Shown in pieces: positions 26,398-35,757 of a stretch of 64,000 nucleotides of DNA (position 1 is its first letter; each line of letters begins with the position of its first letter). The stretch comes from Symplocastrum torsivum CPER-KK1 (GTDB taxonomy: Bacteria; Cyanobacteriota; Cyanobacteriia; Cyanobacteriales; Coleofasciculaceae), in contig JAHHIF010000013.1 of the NCBI GenBank assembly GCA_019358875.1, positions 1 through 64,000 of the forward strand. The letters run 5' to 3'. The notes beneath the pieces are model-generated. The model was not told the origin of the DNA. It made no database searches and saw only the letters and a program-made list of their open reading frames with translations. Both the position numbers and the translations under genes were made by a program.

Positions 26398-26946
26398 TTA
26401 GTGAGGGACTTTGCTCAGAGCGTGCCAAGTGCGATCGCTAACAATCCCATCAAAAACAAGACCGACACGCTTTTGGAACGCTTGTACAGCCGCTTTGGTG
26501 CGTGAACCGAAGTCACCATCAACTGTACTGCCGTAGTCGCCAGTAAGCTTTAGGACATTCTGAAGGGTAACTACGGCACTGCCCTTGCTACCTTGCTTGA
26601 GGGTTGGCATGTTCACGGGCGCACCTTTATACAGTGCTTGCCAAGTCAGATTTCCAACAATGCCATCTTCTACTAAAAACATTTGATGCTGATAGGCAAT
26701 GACAGCAGTTCTCACATCTGCGTCGAATATGCCATCAATTACACCTGAATAATCTGTGTAATTCGCCCAGGTGGTTAAGAGTCTTTGTAGTTCATTGACT
26801 TCCTGTCCTTTGGAACCTAGCTGTAGTACAGGCTTGTTGAGTTGAGCTGTGGCGGCTGGGTTAAGTTGACCGTTGGCAGGAGCTTGAATATCAGCAGTTG
26901 GGTTGAGTTGTTCGTTAGCAGTAGGTTGAGTCTCGGAAGCTTGCAT
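26398..26946 (-). CDS. Double peptidoglycan-binding domain protein
   Basis: A 182-aa protein with a Pro/Ala/Gln-rich N-terminus and two PG_binding_1 domains at about 35-110 (GSKGQEVNELQRLL...GIFDADVRTAVIAYQ) and 120-182 (GSKGSAVVTLQNVL...DFGSRTKAAVQAFQKR). No signal peptide or catalytic domain is visible, so how it reaches the wall is unclear. The ATG at 26946 has GAGG 8 nt upstream and is preferred over an upstream GTG at 26976. Confidence 0.8.
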   Translation of the reverse strand: MQASETQPTANEQLNPTADIQAPANGQLNPAATAQLNKPVLQLGSKGQEVNELQRLLTTWANYTDYSGVIDGIFDADVRTAVIAYQHQMFLVEDGIVGNLTWQALYKGAPVNMPTLKQGSKGSAVVTLQNVLKLTGDYGSTVDGDFGSRTKAAVQAFQKRVGLVFDGIVSDRTWHALSKVPH

Positions 26947-27103
26947 TGTCATTGCCTCATGAATCGTGTTCGACACTTCCTAATGTACGGTTTATGACTT
27001 CTATGTGCCCTCGCCTGAGTGACTGAACCAATCGGGTGAGCTTAAACCCACCCTCTCGGTCTATCTAAGAGTAGGGATACAGGTGTTCCTCTAGAGAATA
27101 AGT

Positions 27104-28102
27104 ATGAAAACAAAGCCAAGCCAATTTAGAGTAGTAGATCTTTTCTCAGGATGTGGTGGATTATCGCTAGGACTGCAAAATGTTGGCTTTGAGGTAATTG
27201 CTGGTTTTGATAACTGGGAATTGGCTATTGATGTTTATCGACGTAATTTTGCTCATCAAGCTTTTGTTGTTGACCTTAGTAGTCTTAAGGAGAATTTTGA
27301 GCTTTTTAAGGAATTTAAGCCAGACATTATAGCCGGGGGGCCGCCTTGCCAAGATTTCTCTAGTGCTGGAAAAAGAGATGAAAGTTTGGGTAGGGGAGAT
27401 TTAACAATCTCTTTTGCTGAGATTGTAACGGCTATTAAACCTCAGTTCTTCATCATGGAAAATGTTGATAGATTTGTGAAAAGCCCAAAGTATCAGCAAG
27501 CTAAGGCAATTTTCAAAGAGGCAAATTATGGTCTTAGTGAGAAAATCCTTAATGCTAGCTTTTGCGGTGTTCCACAAAGCAGAAAAAGGTTCTTCTGGGT
27601 GGGAGAACTCAATGGTGAAGATAACAAACTAGATGCTTATTTAGACGCTGATTTATCTACCCAATCGATGACTATTCGACAATATTTTAGAGAGATAGGC
27701 GTATATTTAGATATTGAGCATTATTATAGACATCCAAGAAGCTATAAGAGACGTGGAGTATTTAGCATTGATGAACCTAGCCCAACAATTAGAGGCGTTA
27801 ATCGACCTATCCCTAAAACATATAAACCTCACCCTGGTGATTCAGCCCCAATATCATCAGCTATACGTCCTTTAACAACTCTTGAGAGAAGTTATTTACA
27901 GACTTTCCCAAAAAACTTTATTTTTTCAGGTTCTAAAACTGATATTGAACAAATGATTGGGAATGCTGTACCTGTTAAGTTAACTGAATACGTTGCTCGG
28001 TGTCTTGCTCAGTATATTGCAGACCGTAACAAGAGTTTTGAACACTTAAATGCTCAAGCTGTTCAAGTGAGTCAATCATTCGTGCAACTCTCTTTATTCT
28101 GA
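27104..28102 (+). CDS. DNA (cytosine-5) methyltransferase, orphan
   Basis: A 332-aa C5-cytosine methyltransferase. Motif I is DLFSGCGGLSLGL, motif IV GGPPCQDFSSAG with the catalytic Cys, motif VI MENVDR, motif VIII PQSRKRFF, motif IX RPLTTLERSYLQTFP and motif X IGNAVPVKL. The target recognition region (about 185-245) is short, and I cannot read the specificity. No restriction endonuclease or Vsr gene lies next to it, so it appears solitary. It is AT-richer than its neighbours, consistent with transfer. Confidence 0.9.
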   Translation: MKTKPSQFRVVDLFSGCGGLSLGLQNVGFEVIAGFDNWELAIDVYRRNFAHQAFVVDLSSLKENFELFKEFKPDIIAGGPPCQDFSSAGKRDESLGRGDLTISFAEIVTAIKPQFFIMENVDRFVKSPKYQQAKAIFKEANYGLSEKILNASFCGVPQSRKRFFWVGELNGEDNKLDAYLDADLSTQSMTIRQYFREIGVYLDIEHYYRHPRSYKRRGVFSIDEPSPTIRGVNRPIPKTYKPHPGDSAPISSAIRPLTTLERSYLQTFPKNFIFSGSKTDIEQMIGNAVPVKLTEYVARCLAQYIADRNKSFEHLNAQAVQVSQSFVQLSLF

Positions 28103-28183
28103 AGATTGAGAACTTATAGAGCTGTGGTTTTGAGGAGTATTTATGGTGTTTAATACTGTACTGATCTGCTGGTTTAAATAGCA

Positions 28184-28404
28184 AGGGCGCACAGCCGTCA
28201 TTGGTGTCAACTTAACGTCAGCTTGGCGGTTGAAACCGCAGCTACACAGACACGGATCCGCCTGCGCGGGTTATAAGAATCTTAATTTTCCGTTAGTCCG
28301 CATTCGCGTTAGCGTTCCCGAAGGGTAGGCGGACTTTGTTTTTATAGACGCGATTTCCAATCGCTCTCGTCTTAAGTTGACACTAATGACAGGTGTGCGC
28401 CCCT
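28184..28404. repeat. MITE-like interspersed repeat, ~221 bp
   Basis: Imperfect arms of about 32 bp at 28184-28215 and 28372-28404 are inverted copies (AGGGCGCACAGCCGTCATT versus the complement AGGGGCGCACACCTGTCATT, both continuing into a GTGTCAACTTAA core). The interior has nested hairpins around GCGGTTGAAACCGC and AGTCCGC...GCGGACT. Similar repeats are widespread in cyanobacterial genomes. It fills the 405-bp gap between the methyltransferase and the DUF3318 gene. Confidence 0.7.
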
Positions 28405-28507
28405 ACAAACGTATATTCGGGAATTGGGAAGTGCGATGTTTTTGAAATTCTTGCTTGATGAGCAACTCGGAAATTTTGCACTTATCAAAATTGCTTGAGG
28501 TTGACGA

Positions 28508-29152
28508 CTAAGCTAGTTCCTCTCGTTTAGATTTAACTCGTGCTTTCGCTTGAGATGCACTCTTTTTCAGCGCGGTGAGTCGTGCTTCGTATTTGCGGCG
28601 TTGACGACGGCTGGGGGTTAATTCAATCATAGTTTTTAAGGCACTACCAAGACTCTTGTAGGCGTTGGGTAGGCTATAACCAAAGCGTGTAGCAAGAGCG
28701 ATCGCTTTTTCGTCAGCTTCCGTGGCTTCCTTAAAGGTTTTCTCTCCATTGTTCTTTTGATACATCCGCCAACCTGAGACACCACACAGTCCCAACGCTA
28801 GCAGCAGCAGCAAGCCATCTTGAACCCACAGTTCGCCAACAGCACCCCCCAAACCAATTGCTAAGGCTGCCATTTCCCAGCCCTCTTTCGGGATGGTGTC
28901 ATTCTGAATCCGGGCGACTTCGTGCCAAAACAGCAAGTTACGCTGATCAAGGGCAAGTTGCTCCCATTTCACCAGATCAATCTGAATCTCTACCTCATCT
29001 CTACCAATTTCTTCAGAGCGAAGCAAGGGGGGATTGACTTCAGTGGTTCCTTCTACCATGACCCAGCTTTGCAATTCTGGCGGTAATAAGGTTTTTAAAC
29101 GCCGGAGTTCACTCATTTCAGCTCTGGCAGAAGCGGTTGCATACGATGTCAT
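28508..29152 (-). CDS. DUF3318 membrane protein
   Basis: A 214-aa conserved cyanobacterial protein. The N-terminal MSELRRLKTLLPPELQSWV motif is typical of the family, followed by a LFWHEVARIQNDTIPKEGWE segment. Two hydrophobic stretches follow near 98-110 and 113-130, and the C-terminal domain is very basic and helical (TPSRRQRRKYEARLTALKKSA). Function unknown. It is monocistronic by spacing. Confidence 0.8.
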   Translation of the reverse strand: MTSYATASARAEMSELRRLKTLLPPELQSWVMVEGTTEVNPPLLRSEEIGRDEVEIQIDLVKWEQLALDQRNLLFWHEVARIQNDTIPKEGWEMAALAIGLGGAVGELWVQDGLLLLLALGLCGVSGWRMYQKNNGEKTFKEATEADEKAIALATRFGYSLPNAYKSLGSALKTMIELTPSRRQRRKYEARLTALKKSASQAKARVKSKREELA

Positions 29153-29406
29153 ATATCTGACCCTATGAAACTAAAACAATAATAAAGGTATCAATTGGAA
29201 GTATAGCGACATTATCCCCTGGCTTTTTAAGTGGGGAAAACCGCCCTATATCTCTAGATTAGAGCATTGTGCCCTTACCTCTGTTGCACTCGCTACTCCC
29301 TATTTTCAGGCTAACGCTCTCTCAAGAAACTGTGTGGCGATCAGTATGTTAATTGATACACTTCAACAACAGCCTAATCCTATCAGGGACTTTTCCCCTC
29401 CATGAC

Positions 29407-30573
29407 TTAAGCCGTTGCAGGACGACCTTGATATAAGTCAAGTCCAACTTGGGCAGCACAAATGATCGCAACGATCGCAGTTACAGTAATAGGCAATAAA
29501 TTAGTACCAGCGATTGCCACTACCAATAGCGCTGCCATTGCGCCTAATCGGTGCCTAGTTCTCGCTTTGCAATGAAATATCACTCCTGTGCGGTGCAAAA
29601 TTGCTAAAGCAAGATAACACAGGGCGACAGAACCACAAAGCAACCAGCGATCAGGATTGGATAACGCCAGATTTGATTCAGTTGCGATCGCATGTTCTAC
29701 ACCCACTCCTGCCGCCGCCAGTCCAATTACTAGCGGTAAATGCCCGTAAAGCCAAACTTGATAAATCTGGAATTTCCTCAATGCACCCGCTGTCCGCAAT
29801 GCTGAACCGCTAACATTCTCGAAGTACACCCACCACAAGCTAAAGGCAGTAGCGAAGCCGAAAATAGCGGCAAGTTCACTTATTCCATCCCATTCGACTT
29901 CAGCAACACCATTGACAACAGCGATTATCGCCTCACCCAGGACAATGATCGTAAACAGCCCAAAACGCTCTGGTAGGTGTTCCAAGTGAAGGGGTAGCTG
30001 GAGTTGAAACCGTTGTGCTGTCAGTGGTGTGGCAAAGTCTACGGCTAGCCCAATTCCCCAAAGGATGAATCGGAATGGAATTGGGACAAAGGCTGAGATG
30101 AGCCAGAGAGTTGCTGCGATCGCAAACCCCCCTGCATAATAATTTGTTAGCTTACGCGCTGTGGGGATGTACCATCCTGCCCATAAGTACTCTATTACCA
30201 GTACTCCTCTAGCTGCGGCGTAGGAAAGGGCGAAGCCTACAGAACTAGAATCCAATCCATGATGCACATTGATTGCTAGTGCTGCAACAGCAAGCATCTG
30301 TATACCCATTAGCAGCCGACGACCAATGGTATCACTATCAAAACGGTTGGCGTAGAACGTGCTGCCAATCCATACCCACCAAACGGGTACGAATAGCATC
30401 ACAAAGCCCAAAAATCCTGTTATGGAGACATCTTTACTCAGATTATGGGCAAGTTGAGAAACGGCTACCACAAACACCAAATCGTAAAACAGTTCTAGCC
30501 ATGTCGCATGACGGGGTTCTGCCTCGTTTTCTTCACCAATGCGTAGACGGGGAGGTTGCAACCAGCTTTTCAC
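29407..30573 (-). CDS. ltrA: Low temperature requirement protein A (LtrA) family
   Basis: A 388-aa membrane protein of the LtrA family (Listeria low-temperature requirement A; molecular function unknown). The signature RHATWLELFYDLVFVVAVSQLAHNL is near the N-terminus. About ten hydrophobic segments follow, including GLFTIIVLGEAIIAVVNG with the conserved Glu. The frame starts at GTG 30573. There is no operon partner. This is not the group II intron protein of the same name. Confidence 0.85.
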   Translation of the reverse strand: MKSWLQPPRLRIGEENEAEPRHATWLELFYDLVFVVAVSQLAHNLSKDVSITGFLGFVMLFVPVWWVWIGSTFYANRFDSDTIGRRLLMGIQMLAVAALAINVHHGLDSSSVGFALSYAAARGVLVIEYLWAGWYIPTARKLTNYYAGGFAIAATLWLISAFVPIPFRFILWGIGLAVDFATPLTAQRFQLQLPLHLEHLPERFGLFTIIVLGEAIIAVVNGVAEVEWDGISELAAIFGFATAFSLWWVYFENVSGSALRTAGALRKFQIYQVWLYGHLPLVIGLAAAGVGVEHAIATESNLALSNPDRWLLCGSVALCYLALAILHRTGVIFHCKARTRHRLGAMAALLVVAIAGTNLLPITVTAIVAIICAAQVGLDLYQGRPATA

Positions 30574-30608
30574 GTTTTAAGCCTCCGACTCTTCGGGTTA
30601 TTGTATGT

Positions 30609-30815
30609 TTAGTCTAGTTTCAACGCATTGGCTGGCACGTCGTCCCAGGAATCAACTGTTCTCATCCTTGCAACCCAACCTGCTGATTTTTGTTCCTCCG
30701 TCAAATTTTGCTCGAAAGACTCGTGGCAGTCTTTTGCCTGATCTTCATTGCAACAGGCAATACAAGAATAGAGAAGTCCAGACGGATCGATCTGTTCATT
30801 TACCCAAATAACCAT
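30609..30815 (-). CDS. Small conserved hypothetical protein (68 aa)
   Basis: A 68-aa acidic protein beginning MVIWVNEQIDPSGLLYSCIACC, with an AKDCHESFEQNLTEEQKSAG helix and a C-terminal VDSWDDVPANAL. It looks like a compact conserved cyanobacterial protein. A purine-rich GAAAGGGG precedes the ATG at 30815. Three Cys (CIACC) might bind metal, but this is speculation. Function unknown. Confidence 0.6.
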   Translation of the reverse strand: MVIWVNEQIDPSGLLYSCIACCNEDQAKDCHESFEQNLTEEQKSAGWVARMRTVDSWDDVPANALKLD

Positions 30816-30954
30816 GACCCCTTTCCTCTCAACTTGAAACGTCTTGCTTGAAATCTTGAGTAGTTATGCTTATTTTCTCAGCGTAGAGACAACTTACGGT
30901 AAGAAAAAATACACTTGTTGACAATTTACAGTATCTGCAACATCATCAGTAACC

Positions 30955-31926
30955 CTAGCTGATGTTTGCTGTTGAAGCTTTTATAGCTAGCTGAGTCAAA
31001 GCATCACCCGTTATCCGGCAAACGCGCCAATCTGGCAAGATTGAAGCCCCAAAACTTTGATAAAAAGAAATTGTGGGTTCATTCCACTCAACCAACCACT
31101 CAACACGTCCACAACTACGAGAAACAGCTAACTGTGCAAGATAGATCAGAATGGCTTTACTAATATCTTGAGGCTGGTAGTTGGGCAAAACAAACAACTT
31201 ATCTAGATAAAGCCCTGGTTTGGTGAGAAATGTGGAGTAATTATGGAAAAATGTGGCAAATCCTACGACTTGCCCCTCAGATTCAGCCAGAACTGCTTCG
31301 ATATACGTTTGTTCACCAAATAGATGCTCCTGCAAAGCATTAGTACGTTCAGCTAATGTCTTGTCATCAGCTTGCTGTTGAAGCAAGCGAACTAGTATCG
31401 GTACATCTTCTGGGACAGCTAAACGCACCCTCAACGATAAGTCTTGAGTGGCTAGTTGGGTAAGGGAGTCCCCGGTGATGCGGCAAATGCGTCCATCCTC
31501 TTGAATTGAAGCACCCATCCGACGATAAAATGCGATCGCAGGTTCATTCCAATCCAACACACTCCACTCCAGACTCGCACACTCACGAGACACTACTAAC
31601 TGGGCGAGATACGAGAAGATAGCCTTACCAATACCAAGGCGTCGAAACTCAGGGAGTACAAACAAGTCTTCTAGGTAAATTCCTGGCTTTGTTAGAACCG
31701 TTGAATAACTTTGGAGAAACAGCGCAAACCCGACAGCTTTCTCTCCATACTCTGCCAGAACCACCTCAACATAAGGCTTGGAACCAAACAAGTGTTCACA
31801 AAGAGCATCAACACTACCAACAACAGCACTAGATAGATGTTCATACTCTGCCAGCGCTGCAACTAAATCAAAGATAGTTTGTACATCACCCGGTTCAGCA
31901 GGACGCAAAATTAACTCAGAAGACAT
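30955..31926 (-). CDS. Tandem GNAT-domain acetyltransferase
   Basis: A 323-aa protein of two homologous GNAT halves (about 1-155 and 160-315). Both contain EHLFG-x-x-x-Y-(V/I)E, YST-(V/F)LTKPG-(I/L)YL and CRITGD. In the first half the acetyl-CoA loop is RRLGIGKA, close to the R/QxxGxG/A consensus. In the second the same place reads QPQDISKA, so that half probably does not bind the cofactor. The ATG at 31926 is preferred over the upstream frame start at 31956. The substrate may be a polyamine or amino acid, but that is unproven. Confidence 0.8.
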   Translation of the reverse strand: MSSELILRPAEPGDVQTIFDLVAALAEYEHLSSAVVGSVDALCEHLFGSKPYVEVVLAEYGEKAVGFALFLQSYSTVLTKPGIYLEDLFVLPEFRRLGIGKAIFSYLAQLVVSRECASLEWSVLDWNEPAIAFYRRMGASIQEDGRICRITGDSLTQLATQDLSLRVRLAVPEDVPILVRLLQQQADDKTLAERTNALQEHLFGEQTYIEAVLAESEGQVVGFATFFHNYSTFLTKPGLYLDKLFVLPNYQPQDISKAILIYLAQLAVSRSCGRVEWLVEWNEPTISFYQSFGASILPDWRVCRITGDALTQLAIKASTANIS

Positions 31927-32114
31927 AGTGAAACCAGAAACAGTGGACAATGCCAACCTAAGTCGGTCAAGGTTAAGGCGTGTAGGTGGTAGATTTTAGG
32001 CGAAAATCTAGCTCAAGACTTGGAAAGAATACGACATCCGGGAAATTCTAACTTCAAGATTTGCCTTTCACCCTACCACCTAACACCTAAAACCTACCAT
32101 CTTGTTAGCTAACC

Positions 32115-35100
32115 CTACTCTCCAGGGCAAACTGTCACTGTCTCAAAGTCTCCAGTCGTTGGTGTAAGATTAACCACTCCTGTATTATTTACCTCCACAT
32201 TATCCCGATCAACAACTTGGAACGTTCCCGCATTTCGCTGTAGCTGGAAATTCGTGTTGGTATTGTTTCCATCCAGTTGTAAACAGAAATTTTGATTACT
32301 GTTCATGATTGCAGCGAAACCAGAAGCATTATTGCTGTTATTTAAGCTGTTGAACTGGACACGAGCATCAATCCGCGCTGTGTCATTCCCCTGAGCTAAA
32401 ATCCCCTCAAATGCAGTTCCCGAAATGGTGTTACGTCTCAGACGAAATGCTTGTTGTGAGTTTTCAGATGCTTGAATCAAAACACCTTGACCCGTACTGA
32501 CATTAATCGTTGTGTCATCAATGCTGAATTTTTGTTGAGTAGTGCCATTCGCCTGAACTAAAATACCCTGGTCTTTGCTGTTGCTAATTGTTGTGTTTTC
32601 AACATTGAACTCTTGTTGAGTAGTGCCATTAGCTTGGACAACAATACCTTGACTGGCACTATTACTAACCTCAGTATTGGTGACACTAAAATTCTGTTTC
32701 TGGACATCATTTGCTTGAACGAAAATGCCTTGACTTGCGTTATTGCTAACTGCGTTGTTGTTGATGGCAAATTCTTGCTGAACACCTTCGTTTGCTTGAA
32801 TAAAAACGCCTTGTCCGCCACCGCCATCACTACCTAGTTTTGTGCCATCAATTGTGCTGTTGTTGAGGGCGAATTCTTGTTGAGTTGTATCAGAAGCTTG
32901 GATAAGTACACCTGTGCCTGTGTTATTACTAATCTGACTACTATTGAGAGTAAAGTTCTGTGTTGCATCATTCCCTTGAATAGAAATGCCTTGTCCTGAA
33001 TTATCACTTACTGTACTACCATTAATACTGAAATTCTGAGTTGACTCATTCCCTTGAATGAAAATCCCTTGACCAGCACTACCATCATTACTAACCTGCG
33101 TGCGTTCAATTGTGCTGCCTTCAATAGTAAATTCCTGTTCAGTAGTACCATTTGCCTGAACAGAAATTCCCTGTCCTACGTTGTCGCTTACTGTACTATT
33201 ACTGACAATGAAGTTCTGGTTTTGAGCATCATTTGCTTGAACAAAAATCCCTTGACCATCACTAGTATTAACTGTCGTGTTTGTTACAGTAAATTGCTGT
33301 TGGACTCCTTCATTTGCCTGAACAAAAACACCTTGACCACCACTGCCATCGCTATCAACAGTTGTGTTGTTAATTGTGCTGTTTTCGAGGGTAAATTCCT
33401 GCTGAGTCGTACCAGAGGCCTGAACTAATAAACCTGAGCCAGTGCTGTTGTTAACAGTGCTGCTGTTGAGGGTGAAGTTCTGTGTAGCACTTTCAGAAGA
33501 CTGAACAAATAAACCTGAATTAGCGCTGTTGTTAATCTGGCTATTAGTGATACTGAATGTTTGTTGAGCTTCCCCAGAAACCTGAGCCAAAATACCTTGC
33601 CCCCCACTGCCATCACTACCAATAGCTGTGTTGTTAATTGTGCTGTTGTTGAGGGTAAATTCTTGCTGAGTCGTACCAGATGCCTGCACTAGTAAACCTG
33701 AGCCAGTGCTGTTGCTAACGGTGCTGCTGTTGAGGGTGAAGTTCTGTGTAGCACTTTCAGAAGACTGAACAAATAAACCTGAATTGGCGCTGTCGTTAAT
33801 CTGGCTATTAGTGATACTGAATGTTTGTTGAGCTTCCGCAGAAGCCTGAGCCAAAATACCTTGTCCCCCAGTGCCATCGCTGCTGAGTACCGTGCTGTTA
33901 ATTGTACTATTGTCGATCGCTAAATTCTGTTGGGTATTCCCAGATGCTTCGATGAAAATTCCCTGTCCAATGCTGTTACTCACAGTGTTATTGCTGAGAA
34001 TAGCTTGCTGTTGAGCCTCTTCAGTGACTTGGAGGAAAATACCCTGGCTACCACTGCCACTAATTGTGTTGTTATTGAGGGTTAACTCCTGTTGAGTCGT
34101 ACCAGAACCGCGAACGAAAATACCTGCTAGTCCACTGTTGGTAATGCTGTTACTCGCAATTACACTCGTTCCTGTCACATTATTCAGGATAATTCCCTGC
34201 TCTGTTGGATTAGTGATGCGGTTGTCGAGAATTGTCACATTCTGAAGATTCGTCGCCTCGATCGCATTCCCAGTAACATTAGCGATCGCAAATCCCGATA
34301 GAGTTGTATCATTCCCCAAGGTAACGGTACCCGTAACTTCAGGAAACTGCCCACTACCCGATAATGCTAGTTGTACAGTGCCAAATTCTACTGTGTCGAT
34401 AATGTGCGGTAGGGCAGTGGAGAGTACAGCCACGCTATCAGGAATCGTAAAGGCAGGAATTCCAGGATTGGTTCCAGACTGCACATAGACAATGTTGTCA
34501 GCTTGCGCGACAGTCAAGGCATTTTGTACTGTGCCAAAAGGATTCTCAAATGTGCCATTTCCATCCATTAAACCCAGGTTGACGTGTTGAAAAACATAGG
34601 GTTCATTGGTGTTTGGGTTAGTCGCTTTGAGGGTAACTTGCTCAGTGAATGACTCAGATTCAAATTGCTCATCAACAACAATATTCACTTGACGAGAAAC
34701 TGATTCCCCTAAACGTGCAGCAACCTGTTGTGATGTACCACGTTCCTTCGCCCCCCTAGGACGAGTGCCTGGAAAATTTGCCCCGATGCTGAACACAACA
34801 TTCGTGCCAAAAGTTGCATCATCTTGAACCGATAAACCGAGGCGCAAATTATCGTTGGGGTGGGCTTCCAAACGGGCACGCCAGCCTAACGTATCGTCAC
34901 TTTCAGGTGCATCGTAATAGTACAATCCAGCATACCCTCGAAGGTCACCCGTTGCCCCCAAGCGAGCAATTCTGACACCCGCTTCAACATCTAATCCCCC
35001 CATTGCCGCTTCAAAGCGCCGACTCTCAAAACGTTGTTGTGTACCTGTTGCAACCAAAAAGTTGTCTTGGAAAAAAGGTTCTGTCAACGCGCTGAAATTT

Positions 35101-35603
35101 TGAACACTACTTTCTTCGGCAAGTTGACGAGTATCCCCAATTGGTAGATAGAAATTGCTACGAAAGTCCCAAATTTCTCCTAAGCTTTCAAAGCCAGCAC
35201 CGAGTTGGTTGAAGCTACTACTCCCTGTATCCCGATGATCATAGGAGATGTAGCCACCAAGAATGCGATCGCTCTTTGGATTATAAACCCGGTGTCCTAA
35301 CAACAGATTGCCACCAAAGTCTGCCTCATTGTCGATGAGGAGTCTGCCTTCGAGGAAGGTGAGAGTACTGCCAGGACTTTGTAATAACGGGACAAAGCCT
35401 TCAATATTAGTAAAAGCATCATAACCAGCGCCAGAAGTGCTGTAGCCTACTCCAAAGCGGGGAGTAATTTTTAAGTCAGCAGCACTAGTGGATGAAGAGA
35501 GTGAAGCATCGGGGTTGGTATCTGTTGTTTGAGCAACTCCAGGAGCGGTTAATGTTCCAAAAACGAATAACCCGATGCAGAGCGTTTGCGCTGATTTGTT
35601 CAT
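32115..35603 (-). CDS. Large surface beta-barrel plus beta-helix repeat protein
   Basis: A 1162-aa protein with a signal peptide (MNKSAQTLCIGLFVFGTLTA, cleavage near GVAQ). Residues about 40-290 resemble an inverse-autotransporter-like outer-membrane barrel (GVGYSTSGAGYDAF, GGNLLLGHRVYNP, GLSVQDDATFGTN). From about 350 come some twenty repeats of roughly 24 aa, consensus QGIFVQANxxxQQxFxxxNSTVSxS, expected to form a right-handed beta-helix. Every third or fourth repeat carries a short SDGSGG insertion. Probably a surface or secreted passenger; adhesin or polysaccharide-binding roles are possible. Confidence 0.75.
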   Translation of the reverse strand: MNKSAQTLCIGLFVFGTLTAPGVAQTTDTNPDASLSSSTSAADLKITPRFGVGYSTSGAGYDAFTNIEGFVPLLQSPGSTLTFLEGRLLIDNEADFGGNLLLGHRVYNPKSDRILGGYISYDHRDTGSSSFNQLGAGFESLGEIWDFRSNFYLPIGDTRQLAEESSVQNFSALTEPFFQDNFLVATGTQQRFESRRFEAAMGGLDVEAGVRIARLGATGDLRGYAGLYYYDAPESDDTLGWRARLEAHPNDNLRLGLSVQDDATFGTNVVFSIGANFPGTRPRGAKERGTSQQVAARLGESVSRQVNIVVDEQFESESFTEQVTLKATNPNTNEPYVFQHVNLGLMDGNGTFENPFGTVQNALTVAQADNIVYVQSGTNPGIPAFTIPDSVAVLSTALPHIIDTVEFGTVQLALSGSGQFPEVTGTVTLGNDTTLSGFAIANVTGNAIEATNLQNVTILDNRITNPTEQGIILNNVTGTSVIASNSITNSGLAGIFVRGSGTTQQELTLNNNTISGSGSQGIFLQVTEEAQQQAILSNNTVSNSIGQGIFIEASGNTQQNLAIDNSTINSTVLSSDGTGGQGILAQASAEAQQTFSITNSQINDSANSGLFVQSSESATQNFTLNSSTVSNSTGSGLLVQASGTTQQEFTLNNSTINNTAIGSDGSGGQGILAQVSGEAQQTFSITNSQINNSANSGLFVQSSESATQNFTLNSSTVNNSTGSGLLVQASGTTQQEFTLENSTINNTTVDSDGSGGQGVFVQANEGVQQQFTVTNTTVNTSDGQGIFVQANDAQNQNFIVSNSTVSDNVGQGISVQANGTTEQEFTIEGSTIERTQVSNDGSAGQGIFIQGNESTQNFSINGSTVSDNSGQGISIQGNDATQNFTLNSSQISNNTGTGVLIQASDTTQQEFALNNSTIDGTKLGSDGGGGQGVFIQANEGVQQEFAINNNAVSNNASQGIFVQANDVQKQNFSVTNTEVSNSASQGIVVQANGTTQQEFNVENTTISNSKDQGILVQANGTTQQKFSIDDTTINVSTGQGVLIQASENSQQAFRLRRNTISGTAFEGILAQGNDTARIDARVQFNSLNNSNNASGFAAIMNSNQNFCLQLDGNNTNTNFQLQRNAGTFQVVDRDNVEVNNTGVVNLTPTTGDFETVTVCPGE
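32400..34170 (-). repeat. Tandem ~72-bp coding repeats
   Basis: The beta-helix region is built of repeats of about 72 bp, some copies (for example around 33430-33600 and 33690-33850) nearly identical at DNA level. This points to recent duplication and to likely copy-number variation. Assemblies from short reads may collapse it. Confidence 0.7.
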
Positions 35604-35757
35604 GAAGATAGGGTGACAATAACTCTGACACCCTATTACAGCTAATGCTACTAGGAATCAGGCTAAGCAGCAATGAAGAATCGATGAAAAGATAGTGAAG
35701 TCTTGCCGTTTGTTGTTAGTTTTTGATTGTTAATGGTTTATTTTTTCTTAGATTTAA

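Noticed and set aside
31980..32105. Imperfect GGTGGTAG/CTACCACC inverted repeat after the GNAT gene region
   Set aside because: Low-complexity intergenic repeat; no clear element boundaries.
33054..33428. 124-codon plus-strand frame in the beta-helix gene
   Set aside because: Antisense shadow of the repeat codons.
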